From Cyanophora paradoxa (taxonomy: Eukaryota > Glaucocystophyceae > Cyanophorales > Cyanophoraceae), in NCBI GenBank assembly GCA_004431415.1, contig QPMI01000332.1, positions 1 through 64,000 of the forward strand: a DNA stretch of 64,000 nucleotides, in the 5' to 3' direction. The notes beneath the pieces are model-generated. The model did not search any database. It was given only the letters and a program-made list of their open reading frames with translations, and was not told the origin of the DNA. The stretch's first letter is position 1. Each line of letters starts with the position of its first letter. This document shows positions 35,646-46,700 of the stretch, in pieces. The position numbers were made by a program, and so were the translations under genes.

Positions 35646-35712
35646 GACAGGAAGGGTCCCTCGTGTGGCTCCATTCCCGGGGAAGCCGCAAAATCAACCT
35701 ACCCCTCTAAGG

Positions 35713-37299
35713 ATGGTCGGCTTCGCGTTCAGCTTGGGCCTGCCGTCGCACGCAGTGCTGCAGCCGCTGAGGGGAACGCGAGCATGCGTCGATGTCCCGC
35801 TGCCCCCGCAGTTGCCGCACGTGCAGGCTCGACAGCCGGCCACAGCCCGCCTGCCCAGCGTCGCCCCGCGCTGGAGGGGCTCTGAGTTCGCCGTTGGTCG
35901 CTTCAGCAGCGGCCTTTCTTTCGCCGCGAGGCGCGGCGCGGTCTCCGTGCGGCGGTTCGAGACGTGCCGCGCGGAGCATAACGAGGCACAGGACCAGCCC
36001 CGGGAGCTGCAGTTAAGATCAGTAGCCGCGCCTGCGTTTCTTCTGGCGGCGGCGCCGGCCCTTCTGGGAGCGCTCTCGCAGGAGCCCTCGGCTGTGCACC
36101 TCGCCGCGCTGGGCGAATCCCTCCAAGTGCAGGTGCACGTGAGCGGATTGGCTGCCTCCAAGGCGCGCTGAACCGAGTATTCGCCGCAGTTGTACGAGCT
36201 CGAGCGTGTGGCGACGCAGCTCACGTCGGTGCAGCTGGACAACCTCTCGCCCCTGAGGTTGGCGCTCTGCATCGCAGGGGCAGCGGGCGCGCGGGGGCGC
36301 TGACTGGGCGCGGGGGCAGCCTGGCGGTCATCTTCGGTGCGGGCCTGCTGACGTCGTTCTCGCCGTGCACGCTCTCGATGCTCCCCATCTGCGTCGCGTA
36401 CATCGGCAGCGACGCCGAGAGCGACCGCCTGGGGGCCTTCGTCCAGGTCCCCGCCCGCCCCGCCCCGCCCGGCCCTCTCCCCGGCGCCGACGCCGAGGGC
36501 GTGCAGAGCGTGTGGTTCTCGCTGGGCATCGCGACGACGCTGACGGGGCTGGGGCTGGCGGCCGGGGGCCTGGGCCTGGTGTACGGGCAGGTGGGGGACG
36601 GCCTCCCCGTCGCCGTCAGCATCCTCTCCGTCGTCATGGGCCTCAACCTCCTCGACGTCCGCCCCGCCCCGCCCGCCGCCCGCCCCCGCCCGACCCGCCC
36701 CCAGGTCCTCCGCTTCAACATCCCCAGCCTCGGCGACAAGCTCGGGCCCGTCCCCACGACCCTCCCCAAGGCGCCCGCCCCGCCCCGCCCCGCCCCGGCC
36801 CCGCCCCGCCCGGCGGGGCGCTGAGGGCGCGCAGTCGGTGCGGTCGTACCTCACGGGCCTCTCCTTCGGCATCGTCGCCTCGCCGTGCAGGTGCCCCGGC
36901 GCCGCCCGCCCCGCCCCGCCCCGCCCGACGCCCCGCAGCACCCCGTCCTCGCCGCCATCCTCGGCTTCGTCTCCACTTCCGGCGAGGTCCGCCCCCCGCC
37001 GGCCCCGCCCCGCCGGCCCCGGGGCGACGCGGGCGGGCAGCCGCTGCTGGGGCGGGGCTGCTGGCGGCCTACGCGACGGGCTTCGTGGCGCCGCTCGTCG
37101 TCGCCGGCACCTTCGCCGGCGCCCTCCGCCAGCTCCTCCAGGCGCCCCGCCCGCCGCCCCCGCCCGGCCCGGGGCCGTCTCACTGGGGCGGCGGCAGGTG
37201 CGGGCGGTGTCGGGGTGGATCACGCCGGCCTCGGGCGCCGTCCTCCTCTTCTTCGGCGTCTCCTCCCTCGTCTCCCGCATCGCCCCCCTCCTCTCCTGA
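35713..37299 (+). CDS. CCDA: CcdA-like thiol-disulfide transporter, predicted plastid (thylakoid)
   Basis: CcdA carries reducing equivalents across the thylakoid (or bacterial) membrane for cytochrome c maturation. The N terminus MVGFAFSLGLPS has two early Phe and looks like a transit peptide; a Ser/Ala-rich leader follows. The core has GSLAVIFGAGLLTSFSPCTL with MLPICVAYIG (first redox Cys, about 36.38 kb), VWFSLGIATTLTGLGLAAGG, then LTGLSFGIVASPCSTPVLAA (second Cys, with an intron between the Cys codon and TPV), GLLAAYATGFVAPLVVAG and ASGAVLLFFGVSSLVSRIA. Six membrane spans and both Cys are present, as the family requires. A GC-AG intron at 36771-36834 is in frame. At about 37.0 kb the splice phase did not resolve cleanly, so one indel is possible. 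Stop at 37299. Confidence 0.85.
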
Positions 37300-37461
37300 C
37301 CCGCCTCGCCCCCGCCCCCGCGCCGCCCCCACTCGTCCACGGACGGGGAAGGGAAAAGCCGAGGTTTCAACGGTTCTGGGAGGGCGGGTGCGGGGTGGTA
37401 GTGTACATGTACAGGCGGGGCGGGGAGCGCTGGAGCTGGGGCGGGGTTGGGGCGGGCGGGG

Positions 37462-38157
37462 TCAGGGGAAGCGGCGGGCGAGGAAGGCGGCGGCCTCCTC
37501 GCGGTCGTCGAAGTGGATCTTCGTCTTGCCGAGGATCTGGTAGTCCTCGTGCCCCTTCCCCGCGATCACCAGCGCGTCCCCGGCGCCCGCCAGCGCCACC
37601 GCCCTCTCGATCGCCGCGCGCCGGTCGACGACCACCTCGTAGCGCCCGCCGCCCTGCACCGCCCCCTCGGCGACCTGCGCCACGATCTTCTCGGGGTCCT
37701 CCGTCCGCGGGTTGTCCGACGTCACGATCGTGTAGTCGGCGAGCTCCGCGCCGAGGCGGCCCATGATGGGGCGCTTGCCGGCGTCCCGGTCGCCGCCGCA
37801 CCCGAAGACGGCGATCAGGCGCGCCTTCGGGTCCATGATCTCCCGCACCCCCTGCACCCGCCTCAGCCCCCGCCCCCGCCCCGCCCCGCCCCGGGGGTGC
37901 GGCGGGCCTTGAGGAGGCGCTCGAGGGCGTCGGGGGTGTGCGCGTAGTCGACGATGACGCCGAAGTTCTGCGGGGGCGGCTCGCTGGCGGGGATGGGGGC
38001 GCGCGGGGGCGCGGGGACCTGCTGGGGCCCGACGGAGACCGACTCGAAGCGGCCCGAGACGCTCTCCACCGCCTCCAGGCCCCGCACGATCGTCTCCCCG
38101 GGGATCTGCCCTCCGTCAGGCCCCCGCCCAGGCCCGGACCGCCCCGCGCACGCGGTT

Positions 38158-38188
<31 letters not shown>

Positions 38189-40314
38189 TTGTACACGTTG
38201 ACGGCGCCCCGCAGCTTCGTCCGCACCGTGATCTCCTCCCGCGGGCCCTCGCCCCCGAACTCCTCCGCCTTCCCCGCCGCCCGCGGCGTCCGGATGCGGA
38301 TCTGCGGCGCGCGTCGAACGGGGCGGGGGCGGGGCGGCCCCCCGCGGGGCGGGCCTCGGACTCGAAGAGAGTGAGCTTGGTGGCGACGGGGTGGACGTCG
38401 TTGGTCGCCTCGAGGCCGTACGTGAGCACGTGCGGCACCAGCGTCGGCACCACCGGCGCCCTGCCGCTCGTTGCCTCCCGCCGCCCCCGCGAGCCGGCGG
38501 CAGGCGCACGGCTCGGGGGAGTCCCAGTCGATCTCGCAGCCGGCGTCGCTCGTGCACATGAAGTCTGCCGCGCCGTCACACCTCGCGGCGCGGCGCTGGG
38601 CGGCGCTGGGCGGGGCGGGGCGGGGTCACCGCCGAGGCCGGCGTTCCAGGCCGGGGGCATGATGGCGGCGCCCTGCTCGCCGCGGGCGACGGCGGCGAAG
38701 AAGGCGGCCTCGGGGTCGTCGCCGTTGAGGACGGCGGCCTTGGGGCGGGTGGCGGCCTTGGCGGCGGCGAGGCGGAGCTGGAGGAAGAGCTTCGCCTTGG
38801 CGTCCCGGTAGGCGTCGAAGGTCTTGTGGAAGTCCAGGTGGTCCCGCGTCAGGTTCGTGAACTGCCCGCCACCCTCGCACACGCCCCCGCGCGGCGCCGC
38901 CCGCGGCGGTGCGCACGACGGCCGTGTCGTACTCGATGCCGCGCACGCGGCCCAGCTCCAGCGCGTGCGAGCTCACCTGCCCCGCTTCAGGCCCCGCCCT
39001 CGCCCCGGCCTCCGCCCCGCGCACCTCCATGACGAGGGCGTCGCAGGGGTCGGGGCCGGCCTCCTCGGCGTACGGCCCTGCAGAGGAAAGCTGGGCGGCG
39101 GGGAGCGGGGGCGGGGCGGGGCGGGCGGACCGGTGCGGGCCATGGAGGCGATGAGGGCCTGCAGGTCGATTGCCTCGGGGGTCGTGAAGGGCGCTGCGCC
39201 CCGTCAGCCGCCCCGCCCCGCCCCGCCCCGCCCCGGCCCGCGCACCGGGGAATGTCTCCTCCTCGACCATGTACGCGATGGTGCCCACCAGCCTGCGCCG
39301 CCGCGCCTCGCCCCGCGCTCGCCCCGCGCGCGGCGGCCGGCGGGCGGGTGCGCACCCGACGCGCTCCCCGTGCGCGCGGAGGATGGACCGCACGAGGTAC
39401 GACGTCGTCGTCTTCCCGTTCGTCCCCGTGATCCCCACCGCCCGCATCCTGCCCCGCCCCCCGCTCGCACCCCCCGCCCCCGCCGCCGTCGGCGGGCGCA
39501 CCCGCTCGCTGGGTAGCCGTAGAAGCGGGCGGCGATGTCGGCCATGGCCTGCGGGCGGGCGGGTCGGCGAGGCGCGGTGGCAGGGCTTGGGGCAGGCGCG
39601 CGTTGCGGGTGTCGTCGATGCGGACGACGGTGGCGCCGCACTGCTGGGCGGCCGTCCACGCCTCCGCCAGCTCCGCCTCCTTGTCCACCGCCTTCGTCAC
39701 CAGCACCGCCGCCGCCCCCGCCTCCACCGCACTCTTGATGTACTGGTGCCCGTCCACCGCGAATCCTGCCGCCGCCCGTCCGTGGCGCCCCGGAGCCCTG
39801 CGCCCGCCCCACGCACCCTCGACGCATACGAAGAGGCTCCCTGGCTTCACCTGCCTCGAGTCGTACGTGATGCCTGCTCTCGGAGAACACGTTCCAGCAT
39901 CACGTACGCCACGATGCGCGCCCGGACGGTCACGGCGCACCGCTGACGGCCACGTCGATCGACCCGAGAAGCACCTGCGCCTCGTCCGCCAGTTCCTCTC
40001 CGAGCAGCTCGGAAAGCTCCTTGTCTGCGCCCGCTCGTGGTTAATGAAAAACGCGCCGCGGGGCAAGCGTCGAGCGCTCGGACGTACGGTACGCGGAGGC
40101 GGCGGCTTTCAGCCCAAATCGCTTGGGGGCTACGCGACGTGGTTATCGACGCGGTACAGCGCTATATAGCATGGATTGACGCACGCGGCAGCCGGGAAGC
40201 ACGGATGGCGGAAAGGACCGGCACGCAGGAGCGGCGGCCGGGCAACCAGCTTGGACAGGCGATGCGGGTCGCATCAAAGCGGCTGTGTAGAACAATCAGG
40301 AAAACTCCGGGCAT
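37462..40314 (-). CDS. MURE: UDP-N-acetylmuramoyl-tripeptide synthetase MurE, predicted plastid
   Basis: MurE adds meso-diaminopimelate or lysine to UDP-MurNAc-L-Ala-D-Glu. The start at 40314 gives [18 protein letters not shown], a plausible transit peptide with early Phe. Domain 1: [20 protein letters not shown] (39.87 kb) and [20 protein letters not shown]. Domain 2: P-loop [19 protein letters not shown] (39.4 kb), the TTPEA region, [15 protein letters not shown] (split by an intron near 39.0 kb), [12 protein letters not shown] (38.85 kb) and [10 protein letters not shown]. Domain 3: [16 protein letters not shown] (37.95 kb), [27 protein letters not shown] (37.7 kb) and [10 protein letters not shown]. 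The DNPR motif is that of meso-diaminopimelate-adding enzymes. At least ten short introns interrupt it, which rules out bacterial contamination. Stop at 37462. In glaucophytes this enzyme would build the muroplast wall; in land plants the homologue acts in plastid transcription and division. Confidence 0.93.
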
Positions 40315-40715
40315 TTTAACTCGGGGACGCACCGCGTACACGCGGCCGCTTGCCGCGCCGGCGCGCGGGAACGCTCTATGTGGCAGGCATGGCTTGCACG
40401 CGTGTCTGGGACGGATGCAGCGCCGCTCCGGGCGTGCAGGAGCGCGGTTTGGAACATCTTGCTTTCGAGATTGGCGTACTCCTCCGACAAAAAAAGTCGC
40501 CTTTGCACAGCGCCGCGCTCCAGAATCCAGCCGAGCTTCACTCGCTAGCGCTTTCTTGGCCGCAGCGCGCTCTTGCTGGCTGCATCGTCGTCGTTGACCA
40601 GGCTCCGAGCACCACGAACAGCCGGCGCTGTCCCGCGGGTTTGTGGAAGGCAAGCAAACGATGCAGCTGCAAGGCCAGCGGCTGTAGTGGGCGGGGCCCG
40701 GAGCCGACAGCAGCC

Positions 40716-43700
40716 ATGCTGGGAGACGGCTCAGTCTCAGGACGAGCGCCACCGCTGTCGAAGCGGGGGGGAGCTCTCGTTGCTGCGTTCGGCCTGGGCG
40801 ATGGCGGTGGACTGACGGAACTGTCGGTCGCTGGTGACGCGCCTGGTCTTCCTCCAGAGGCGGCGATTGGCAAGATCGTTGGTGCGTGGCACCTGGCCGG
40901 GGTGCAATCTATGCTCCTGACCTGCGTTCCAGGCGTCCGGCTTCCCTTCGACGCCAGAAAGGACATCGTGCCACCAGCAGCCCCGCGATCTATCTTCGTC
41001 CGGACCGATCCGGACGACGTGGCCGCGCGGAAAGAGGTCTTGCCGCTTGTTACGCCGCGCCACAACGTTCTGCGTCTCGGTCCTGGGGCCCTGAAGCACA
41101 TCGATGTGGGAAGCAAGGGCAAGCGTGGCCTCGTTCGCACGAGCTCGCTGGTGGTGCGTGGGCCGCGCGCTACCCCCGGCTGCTTCTGGCCCTTGTTTTG
41201 CTGAGAACGCGGGGCGTGCGGGATAGGGCCGATCGCTGCTGCGAGAGGAAGCGCCGGAGGACAAAAGGAAACTGCTGGCGTACTCGGAGACGGTGGACCA
41301 GGACGCGACGCAGGCGGTGGACGAGTACCTCATGGAGGAGTTGCTCTCCACGTTCATGCGCTCGGGCCTCTTCCGGCACGGCATCCTCGCCACCATCATC
41401 GCCGTCTCCATTCTCGTCGGCATCGGCACCGACGAGAGCCTCGTTCGCGCCCCCCGCCCCGCCCCACCCCGCGCCGCTGCCAGGCCGCTGACACCGCGGC
41501 GGGGCTAGAACAAGCGGTACGACCAGGTCTTCTCGGTGATCAACTACGCGATCCTCACCATCTTCACGCTGGAGATCCTCATCAAGTGGGCCTACAACTT
41601 CGGCGGCTTCTGGACGGTCCCCTGGGTGCGCCCGCCGCCCGCCCGCCCCAGCCCGTGGGCGGTCTCCGAGGCGGGGGCAGAACCTGATGGACTTCACCCT
41701 CGTCGCCATCTCCATCCTCACCGAGCTCGCTCCCGCCACCGCCGGTGCCGAACCCGCCCCCGCCCCGCCCCTGCGCCCCGCCCGCCCCGGCGCTGAGCAG
41801 CCGCCAGGCCTCGGGTTCCTGAGCAGCGGGCGCATCTTCCGCATCTTCCGCGTGCTCAGGGCCCTTCGAACGCTCAGGAGCATATCGTGCGCTCACCGCG
41901 TGGGGGCGGGGGGCGGGGTCGGCGCGGCGGGGCTGACGGCGGGGGCGGCAGGGCGCTGCAGTCGCTGCAGATGATCGTGGAGACGATCCTGGACTCGCTG
42001 CCGGACATGGCGAACGTGACGCTGCTGATCCTCATCGTCATGTTCATCTTCGCCTGCGTCGGCGTCGACGTCTTCGGCGAGGCCGCCCCCGACCTCTTCG
42101 GCGACCTCGGCTCCGGTCGCCGCCCCGCCCCGCCCCGCGTCGCCGGCCCCCCGCGCCTCCTCACCCCGCGCAGCCTTCTACACCCTCTTCGCCCTCCTCA
42201 CGCAGGACAGCTGGGAGGGCGGCTTCTGGGGCATCGCCGTGCGCCCCCCGCCCCGCCCCGTCCCTCGCCGGGCGCGCGGGGCCGACACCGCGGCAGGACG
42301 GCGGCTACTTCTTCGCCGCAGCCGCCTACTACGTCAGCTTCTTCACCATCGGGGCCTTCGTGATGGCCCGCCGGCGCCCGCGCGTCCGAATACCGCCGGC
42401 GCGGGCTAACGAGGCGGGGCAGATCAACATCATCGTGGGTGTGGCGTTCATCAACCTGCAGGTCTCCATGGCGCACGTCGCCAAGGAGAAGGCCGCCCTC
42501 AACCGCCAGATCACCTCCGGCGGCCTCGGCTCCGAGAACACCCGCCCCGATGGTCCCCGCCCCGCCTCGCCCGCCCCCGCGCGGCGCGACGGCCGCGGCA
42601 GAGGACGGGACGTTGCGCAAGGTGGCCGAGGTGCAGGAGATCCAGAAGATCGAGCCGCGCGTCTGGCGCGCCCAGCGGTGCGCCCAGGCCCCGGGCCCGG
42701 CCCCCGGGGCGCGCGTGGGCCGACGGGCCGGCAGGGCGCTGTTCGCGCCGGACCTGAGCAACGTGACGGCGGGGGTGCTGGAGAACTACTACCTCATGCT
42801 CGTGCGTGAGCGCCGCCGGGGCGGGGCGGGGCGGGGCGGGGCGGGGCGGGGTGCGAGGCGGGGGCGGCGGGGCGCAGATGGCGGTGGAGGACAACCTCGC
42901 CGAGTTCAAGCGCCTCAAGGACCGCCTCCGCCAGGTCCCCTCCCCGCCCCCGCCCCCGCCCCGCCCCCCGCCGACCGTCCCGCCCCCCAGATCGCCGAGG
43001 CCGTCGAGCAGTGCAACCGCGAGGAAGACGACGATGAGGAAGGCGCCCCGGGGCGGCGCCCCGAGAGCGCGCTGCAGGGCGGCGGCAGCGTCGAGTCGGA
43101 GAGCGAGGAGGAGGAGGCGGGGGCGGGGGCGGCGGCGGCAGGGGACGTGCTCTCGCGGGTCGTGCGGCGGGAGACGATGCGGCAGCGGCGCGTCAAGGAC
43201 CGCACGCAGAAGGAGCTCATGGAGCGCCGCACCCGCGTCATGCACTCCCTCGTGGGCGACCCCCCCGTCCCGGCGCCCGCCCCGACCTCACGCGCCCCGG
43301 CAGGGCATCATCGGGGCCGGAGCCCTCGGGCGGCAGCCGCAGAGCCCCGACGAGGGGGGCGAGAATGTGGGCGAACCTCCGGAGTCGCCCCCGCGGGCCC
43401 CCAAGGAGGGTGAGCCGGCGGCCCGTCCTACCCTCGCTCTACGCGCCCGCTGAGGCGGGCGGGGCGCAGAGGGTGTGCTGGCGCGGACGCTGGCGCGCCT
43501 GAACACGCTGCGGCGGCAGTCCACAGTCACGACGGACCTCTCCGCTGTGCTTTCGTCGGAGGCCGGCGCCGGGGCGCCAGCGGGCGCCGAGGGGAGCCAG
43601 CGGCGGATCCGGGGTGCGAGCCAGAGCGTGGAGGGGGGCGGGAGCGTGCGGACGCGGGAGGTGCAGGAGCCGGTGCGGTCTCTCGGGCCGAGCGAGCGCG

Positions 43701-43891
43701 AGGGCGGCTCGAGCCGAAACCCGTTCACGACCGGCCCGATCGCGGCGGCCGGGGAGGGCGAGGGCGGCTCAGGCAGGCAGGCCCCGAAGCGGGCGCTGCC
43801 GGCGCGGCAGCCGTCCTCCCTCCTCTCCATCCACGAGCACGGGCCCGAAAGCCCTCCCCTCGACGAGTCCCTCCCCCGCGAGGAGGCGTAG
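40716..43891 (+). CDS. CatSper-like single-domain voltage-gated cation channel
   Basis: One six-helix channel domain encoded by about 12 exons. A cytoplasmic N terminus (start ATG 40716, not certain) leads to S1 GILATIIAVSILVGIG (41.39 kb), S2 VINYAILTIFTLEILIKW, S3 FTLVAISILTELA and S4 GRIFRIFRVLRALRTLRS with six Arg at every third position (41.83 kb). S5 is NVTLLILIVMFIFACVGVDV, the pore loop FYTLFALLTQDSWEGGFWGI (42.18 kb) and S6 INIIVGVAFINLQ (42.43 kb). The pore motif T-x-D-x-W (TQDSW) is the CatSper signature. The long C terminus has a coiled coil, a run of acidic residues and a Ser/Gly-rich tail; stop at 43891. A single domain would act as a tetramer. A flagellar calcium channel is the likely role. 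Confidence 0.8.
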
Positions 43892-44634
43892 CGTCCGCGC
43901 CCTCGCTCTCAAGCTCTTGCTTGCGCAACCGCGACATCGATCCCGCTGCAATTGTTTACTCAAGCTCCTAGCTTTTTCGAAACATGTGAAGCATTTTTTG
44001 GACCCAGCAGCTCAATAGTGCGCGTCCAGGCAGTTGCGGCCGCCGGCGCAGGCGTTGCTCACTAGCTCACTAGCTCACTAGTGCAGTCGCTGGGAATGAT
44101 CATGAGCTCGAGTAGAGCTTCGGGTCCGGGCGTCCTGCAGCTCGGCTGCCCCGCGCGCGCACGGCGCTGGGGCGTGCATCGAACTGCAGTGCTATAGCTA
44201 GCGCTAGCTGGCGTGCCACGGTGCGGCCCGCCGGCCGGCCCGCCGGCCGCGCGCGGCCGCGGGCCGGCGGCGCGGCCGGGCGCTGCGCTCAGCGGCTGGC
44301 TACCCGGCGCGCGGCGCGGCGGTATGTGCATTGATAGCCTAGGCCTAGGCCAGCGCTAGCGCTGCGAATATGCGCACGCGAACGGGATCAATTCTGGAGG
44401 GCCCAGGGGGCGCGCGCGAGGCGGGTACAGGTGCAAATTTCCGCCACGCCAGCACTAGCCCTTTCAGGTTAGAAACCGCCCCCAGCAGTTTAGCGGCAGT
44501 GGTCTTCCGCCCTCTATCTGTCGTCGACTTCTCTCTCCTTCGACGTACGCAGAAGTCAGACGAACTTCATCCAAAGTGGTCTTTCGGCCTCCAGCTGTCG
44601 TCGGATTCTCTTTCCTTCGACGTACGTGCGCCAT
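43892..44634. other. Intergenic region with short repeats
   Basis: No gene recognised. It contains the tandem motif actagctc (44057-44082), a self-complementary GGCC/CCGG-rich stretch at 44220-44285, and a duplicated 51-bp element just upstream of the F-box/WD40 gene. It is markedly less GC-rich than the flanking channel gene. Confidence 0.6.
44499..44626. repeat. Duplicated 51-bp element upstream of the F-box/WD40 gene
   Basis: Copies at 44499-44549 and 44576-44626, 77 bp apart. Both start gtggtct and end ccttcgacgtacg with a tctgtcgtcg or gctgtcgtcg core. The second copy ends 8 bp before the ATG at 44635, so it probably belongs to the promoter or 5' UTR. Confidence 0.85.
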
Positions 44635-46669
44635 ATGGCTGCTTCGGCGCCCGTCGAGGCTGCGTCGGCGCCTGTCGAGGCTGCGTCGGCGCCCGTGGAG
44701 GGGTTTGCTTCGCTCCCCGAGGAGGTGCGCGCGGCTGAATGGCGGCTCATACATACGCTCATACACACGTACGTACATACGCTGAATCTACGACTTGGCT
44801 CGGGCGCAGATTCATCAGCAGATTCTTCAGAGCCTGGACGATGAGATCGACTTAGCGCGAAGCCTACGAGTGTGCCGTGCTTGGCATGCGCTCGACGCGG
44901 ATCACATCTTATTCAAGCTTCTCTACAAACGTCGCTTCAATAGTCTACCCGACGCCGCTCTCGGGGACAGGATTGACGAAGTCTTCAGTCTCCGCCGGCT
45001 TCTTGAGCGCATTGAGCGTGCTCCAGCGGAGTCCATCCAGACGCGGCGTCTGGTCGGGTACATATATACTACGATATGCCACCCTTTTTGTTGCTTACAT
45101 CGTAATGCGTAACTCAGGCACGAGGCACCTGTGGATGCGATTCGACTGCTTAAAATGCAGCACGATGGAGATCCTCTTTGCATATCTGCTTCCCGCGATA
45201 AGTCAGTAAGGCTGTGGCAACTGGGGCGGTCGTTCAAGGAAATCGATCGAGGAAATCATCAGGGATGGGTATGGGGTCTTGATGTATTGAGTAACCCAGC
45301 ATCTGCTCCGAGAATTGTGAGTCGAGCTCTTTGACATCGACATGATCATGCAGTTCTCTGGCGCCTGATGATTCACAGTTCTCTGGAAGCTGGGACTGCA
45401 AAGTCGGGCACTGGACAATTGATCATGAGGGCATCGACTCTAGATCTGACTCATGCCCGAGGCTGAAGCTCAAAGCGATGATTGCTGGTGCTACCGCGTC
45501 AGTGCTCTGCATCAGTGCTCTGGACGACGTGGTTGCGGGCTGCTTCAATAAAAAAATTCTTCTCTACGATATTGAGACGAGCAGACTCTCAAGGGCCATG
45601 ACGGGGCATGGGGACTCGGTCCTGTGTGTTCAACGGACGATGTGTTCCATCTTTTCCGGCAGCGGGGACAAGAAAGTCAAGATGTGGGACCCCCGTGCCT
45701 CTCATGCTTGCCTTCATACGGTGCGTATCTCTTGTTTGTGCTCTCAAAACCGAATTTCTCGCATTGATCTCGCTTTCGACCTGTCAGATCGTTGCACACG
45801 ATCGCGCTGTTAAAACCATACAGCACCGCAATCACTGCTTGGTCACCGGTTCCACAGACACGAACGTGAAGGTGAGCACATGTTTCATTGAAACAAGGAA
45901 ATTGTTAATGCCGTGCAGATATTTGATGACCGCCTCCTTGCTGAACCAGTGAGAGTCCTATCTGGTGTGCACACAAAGGTATGCTTGTAAGGCTAGAAAA
46001 AGCTTGCACGTGCTAAAATGGCACATGTACAGGGAGTGAATTCAGTCCTTTTGGACGAAAACGAGATCGGCTTGCTCACTGCTTCTGACGGTATCACCTG
46101 CCCGCATCTCCTCGGTTTTATTGACTAGGCGCTCAAAGCTTCTGCAGACGGGCGTGTCGTGCTTTGGGATGCTCAGCTGGGTGAACCTATCAAGATACTC
46201 ACTTCTCCATTTCTGCCAAGTTCACAGGTGCGAATGGACAGCATGGGTCATACATCTGTGCTTTCTAAAATGGTCTGCAGTTGACTAGCGTGGCCGTGGA
46301 CTGGGCTAGACGTCACATGTTGGTTAGCTCCTGCGACAATGTGGTGACACAAGTAAAATTCGGTGCGGGTCCGGAAGACCCGTGTGTGTGACACATGTTG
46401 TGCTCTTAAGCACATTTCACGCTTGCATCCAGCGCAATGGCGTGCGTGTGTATGCGTGGGTGAATGACAAGCTTAAGCGAGTGGCTCGGCACAATGTGGC
46501 CATGGGGAGGGGCATGAGAAGGAACCCGCCAGCGCCGAGGCGCGCTCAGAAAGAGCGAAAAGGCCTGAAAAAGATTATGCATTGCTGGAAGAGCAGAACT
46601 ACCGAAAGCTGCGCAAGCTGTCTGCGTTTTCAACGCGACCGAGGCCGGCGCCAGCACGATCCTAGCTGA
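44635..46669 (+). CDS. F-box / WD40-repeat protein
   Basis: Likely substrate receptor of an SCF ubiquitin ligase. The first exon (44635-44724) has three copies of ASAPVEA, then FASLPEE. Joined to exon 2 (44810-45057) it gives an F-box: SLPEEIHQQILQSLDDEIDL and ARSLRVCRAWHALD. WD repeats follow: PVDAIRLLK...CISASRDKSVRLWQL (45118-45316), FSGSWDCKVGHWTI (from 45379), DVVAGCFNKKILLYDIE, SIFSGSGDKKVKMWDPR, LVTGSTDTNVK with IFDDRL, and SADGRVVLWDAQLG. The last exon starts near 46434 (NGVRVYAWVNDKLKRVARH); stop at 46667-46669, 31 bp from the convergent ATP synthase delta gene. Introns here are AT-richer, with ordinary gt-ag borders and ttgac/ctgac-like branch points. Confidence 0.82.
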
Positions 46670-46700
46670 AGGAAGCACGATTCGCGCACTAGCCCCTGCT

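Noticed and set aside
35694-37370. 558-residue minus-strand open frame over the CcdA gene
   Set aside because: It is the antisense shadow of CcdA: the plus strand has both redox Cys, six hydrophobic spans and consistent splice sites; the minus frame has none of these.
37462-40314. Bacterial contamination suggested by MurE and ATP synthase genes
   Set aside because: Both are split by the same short introns as the rest of the window and carry organelle presequences; there are no operons or ribosome binding sites.
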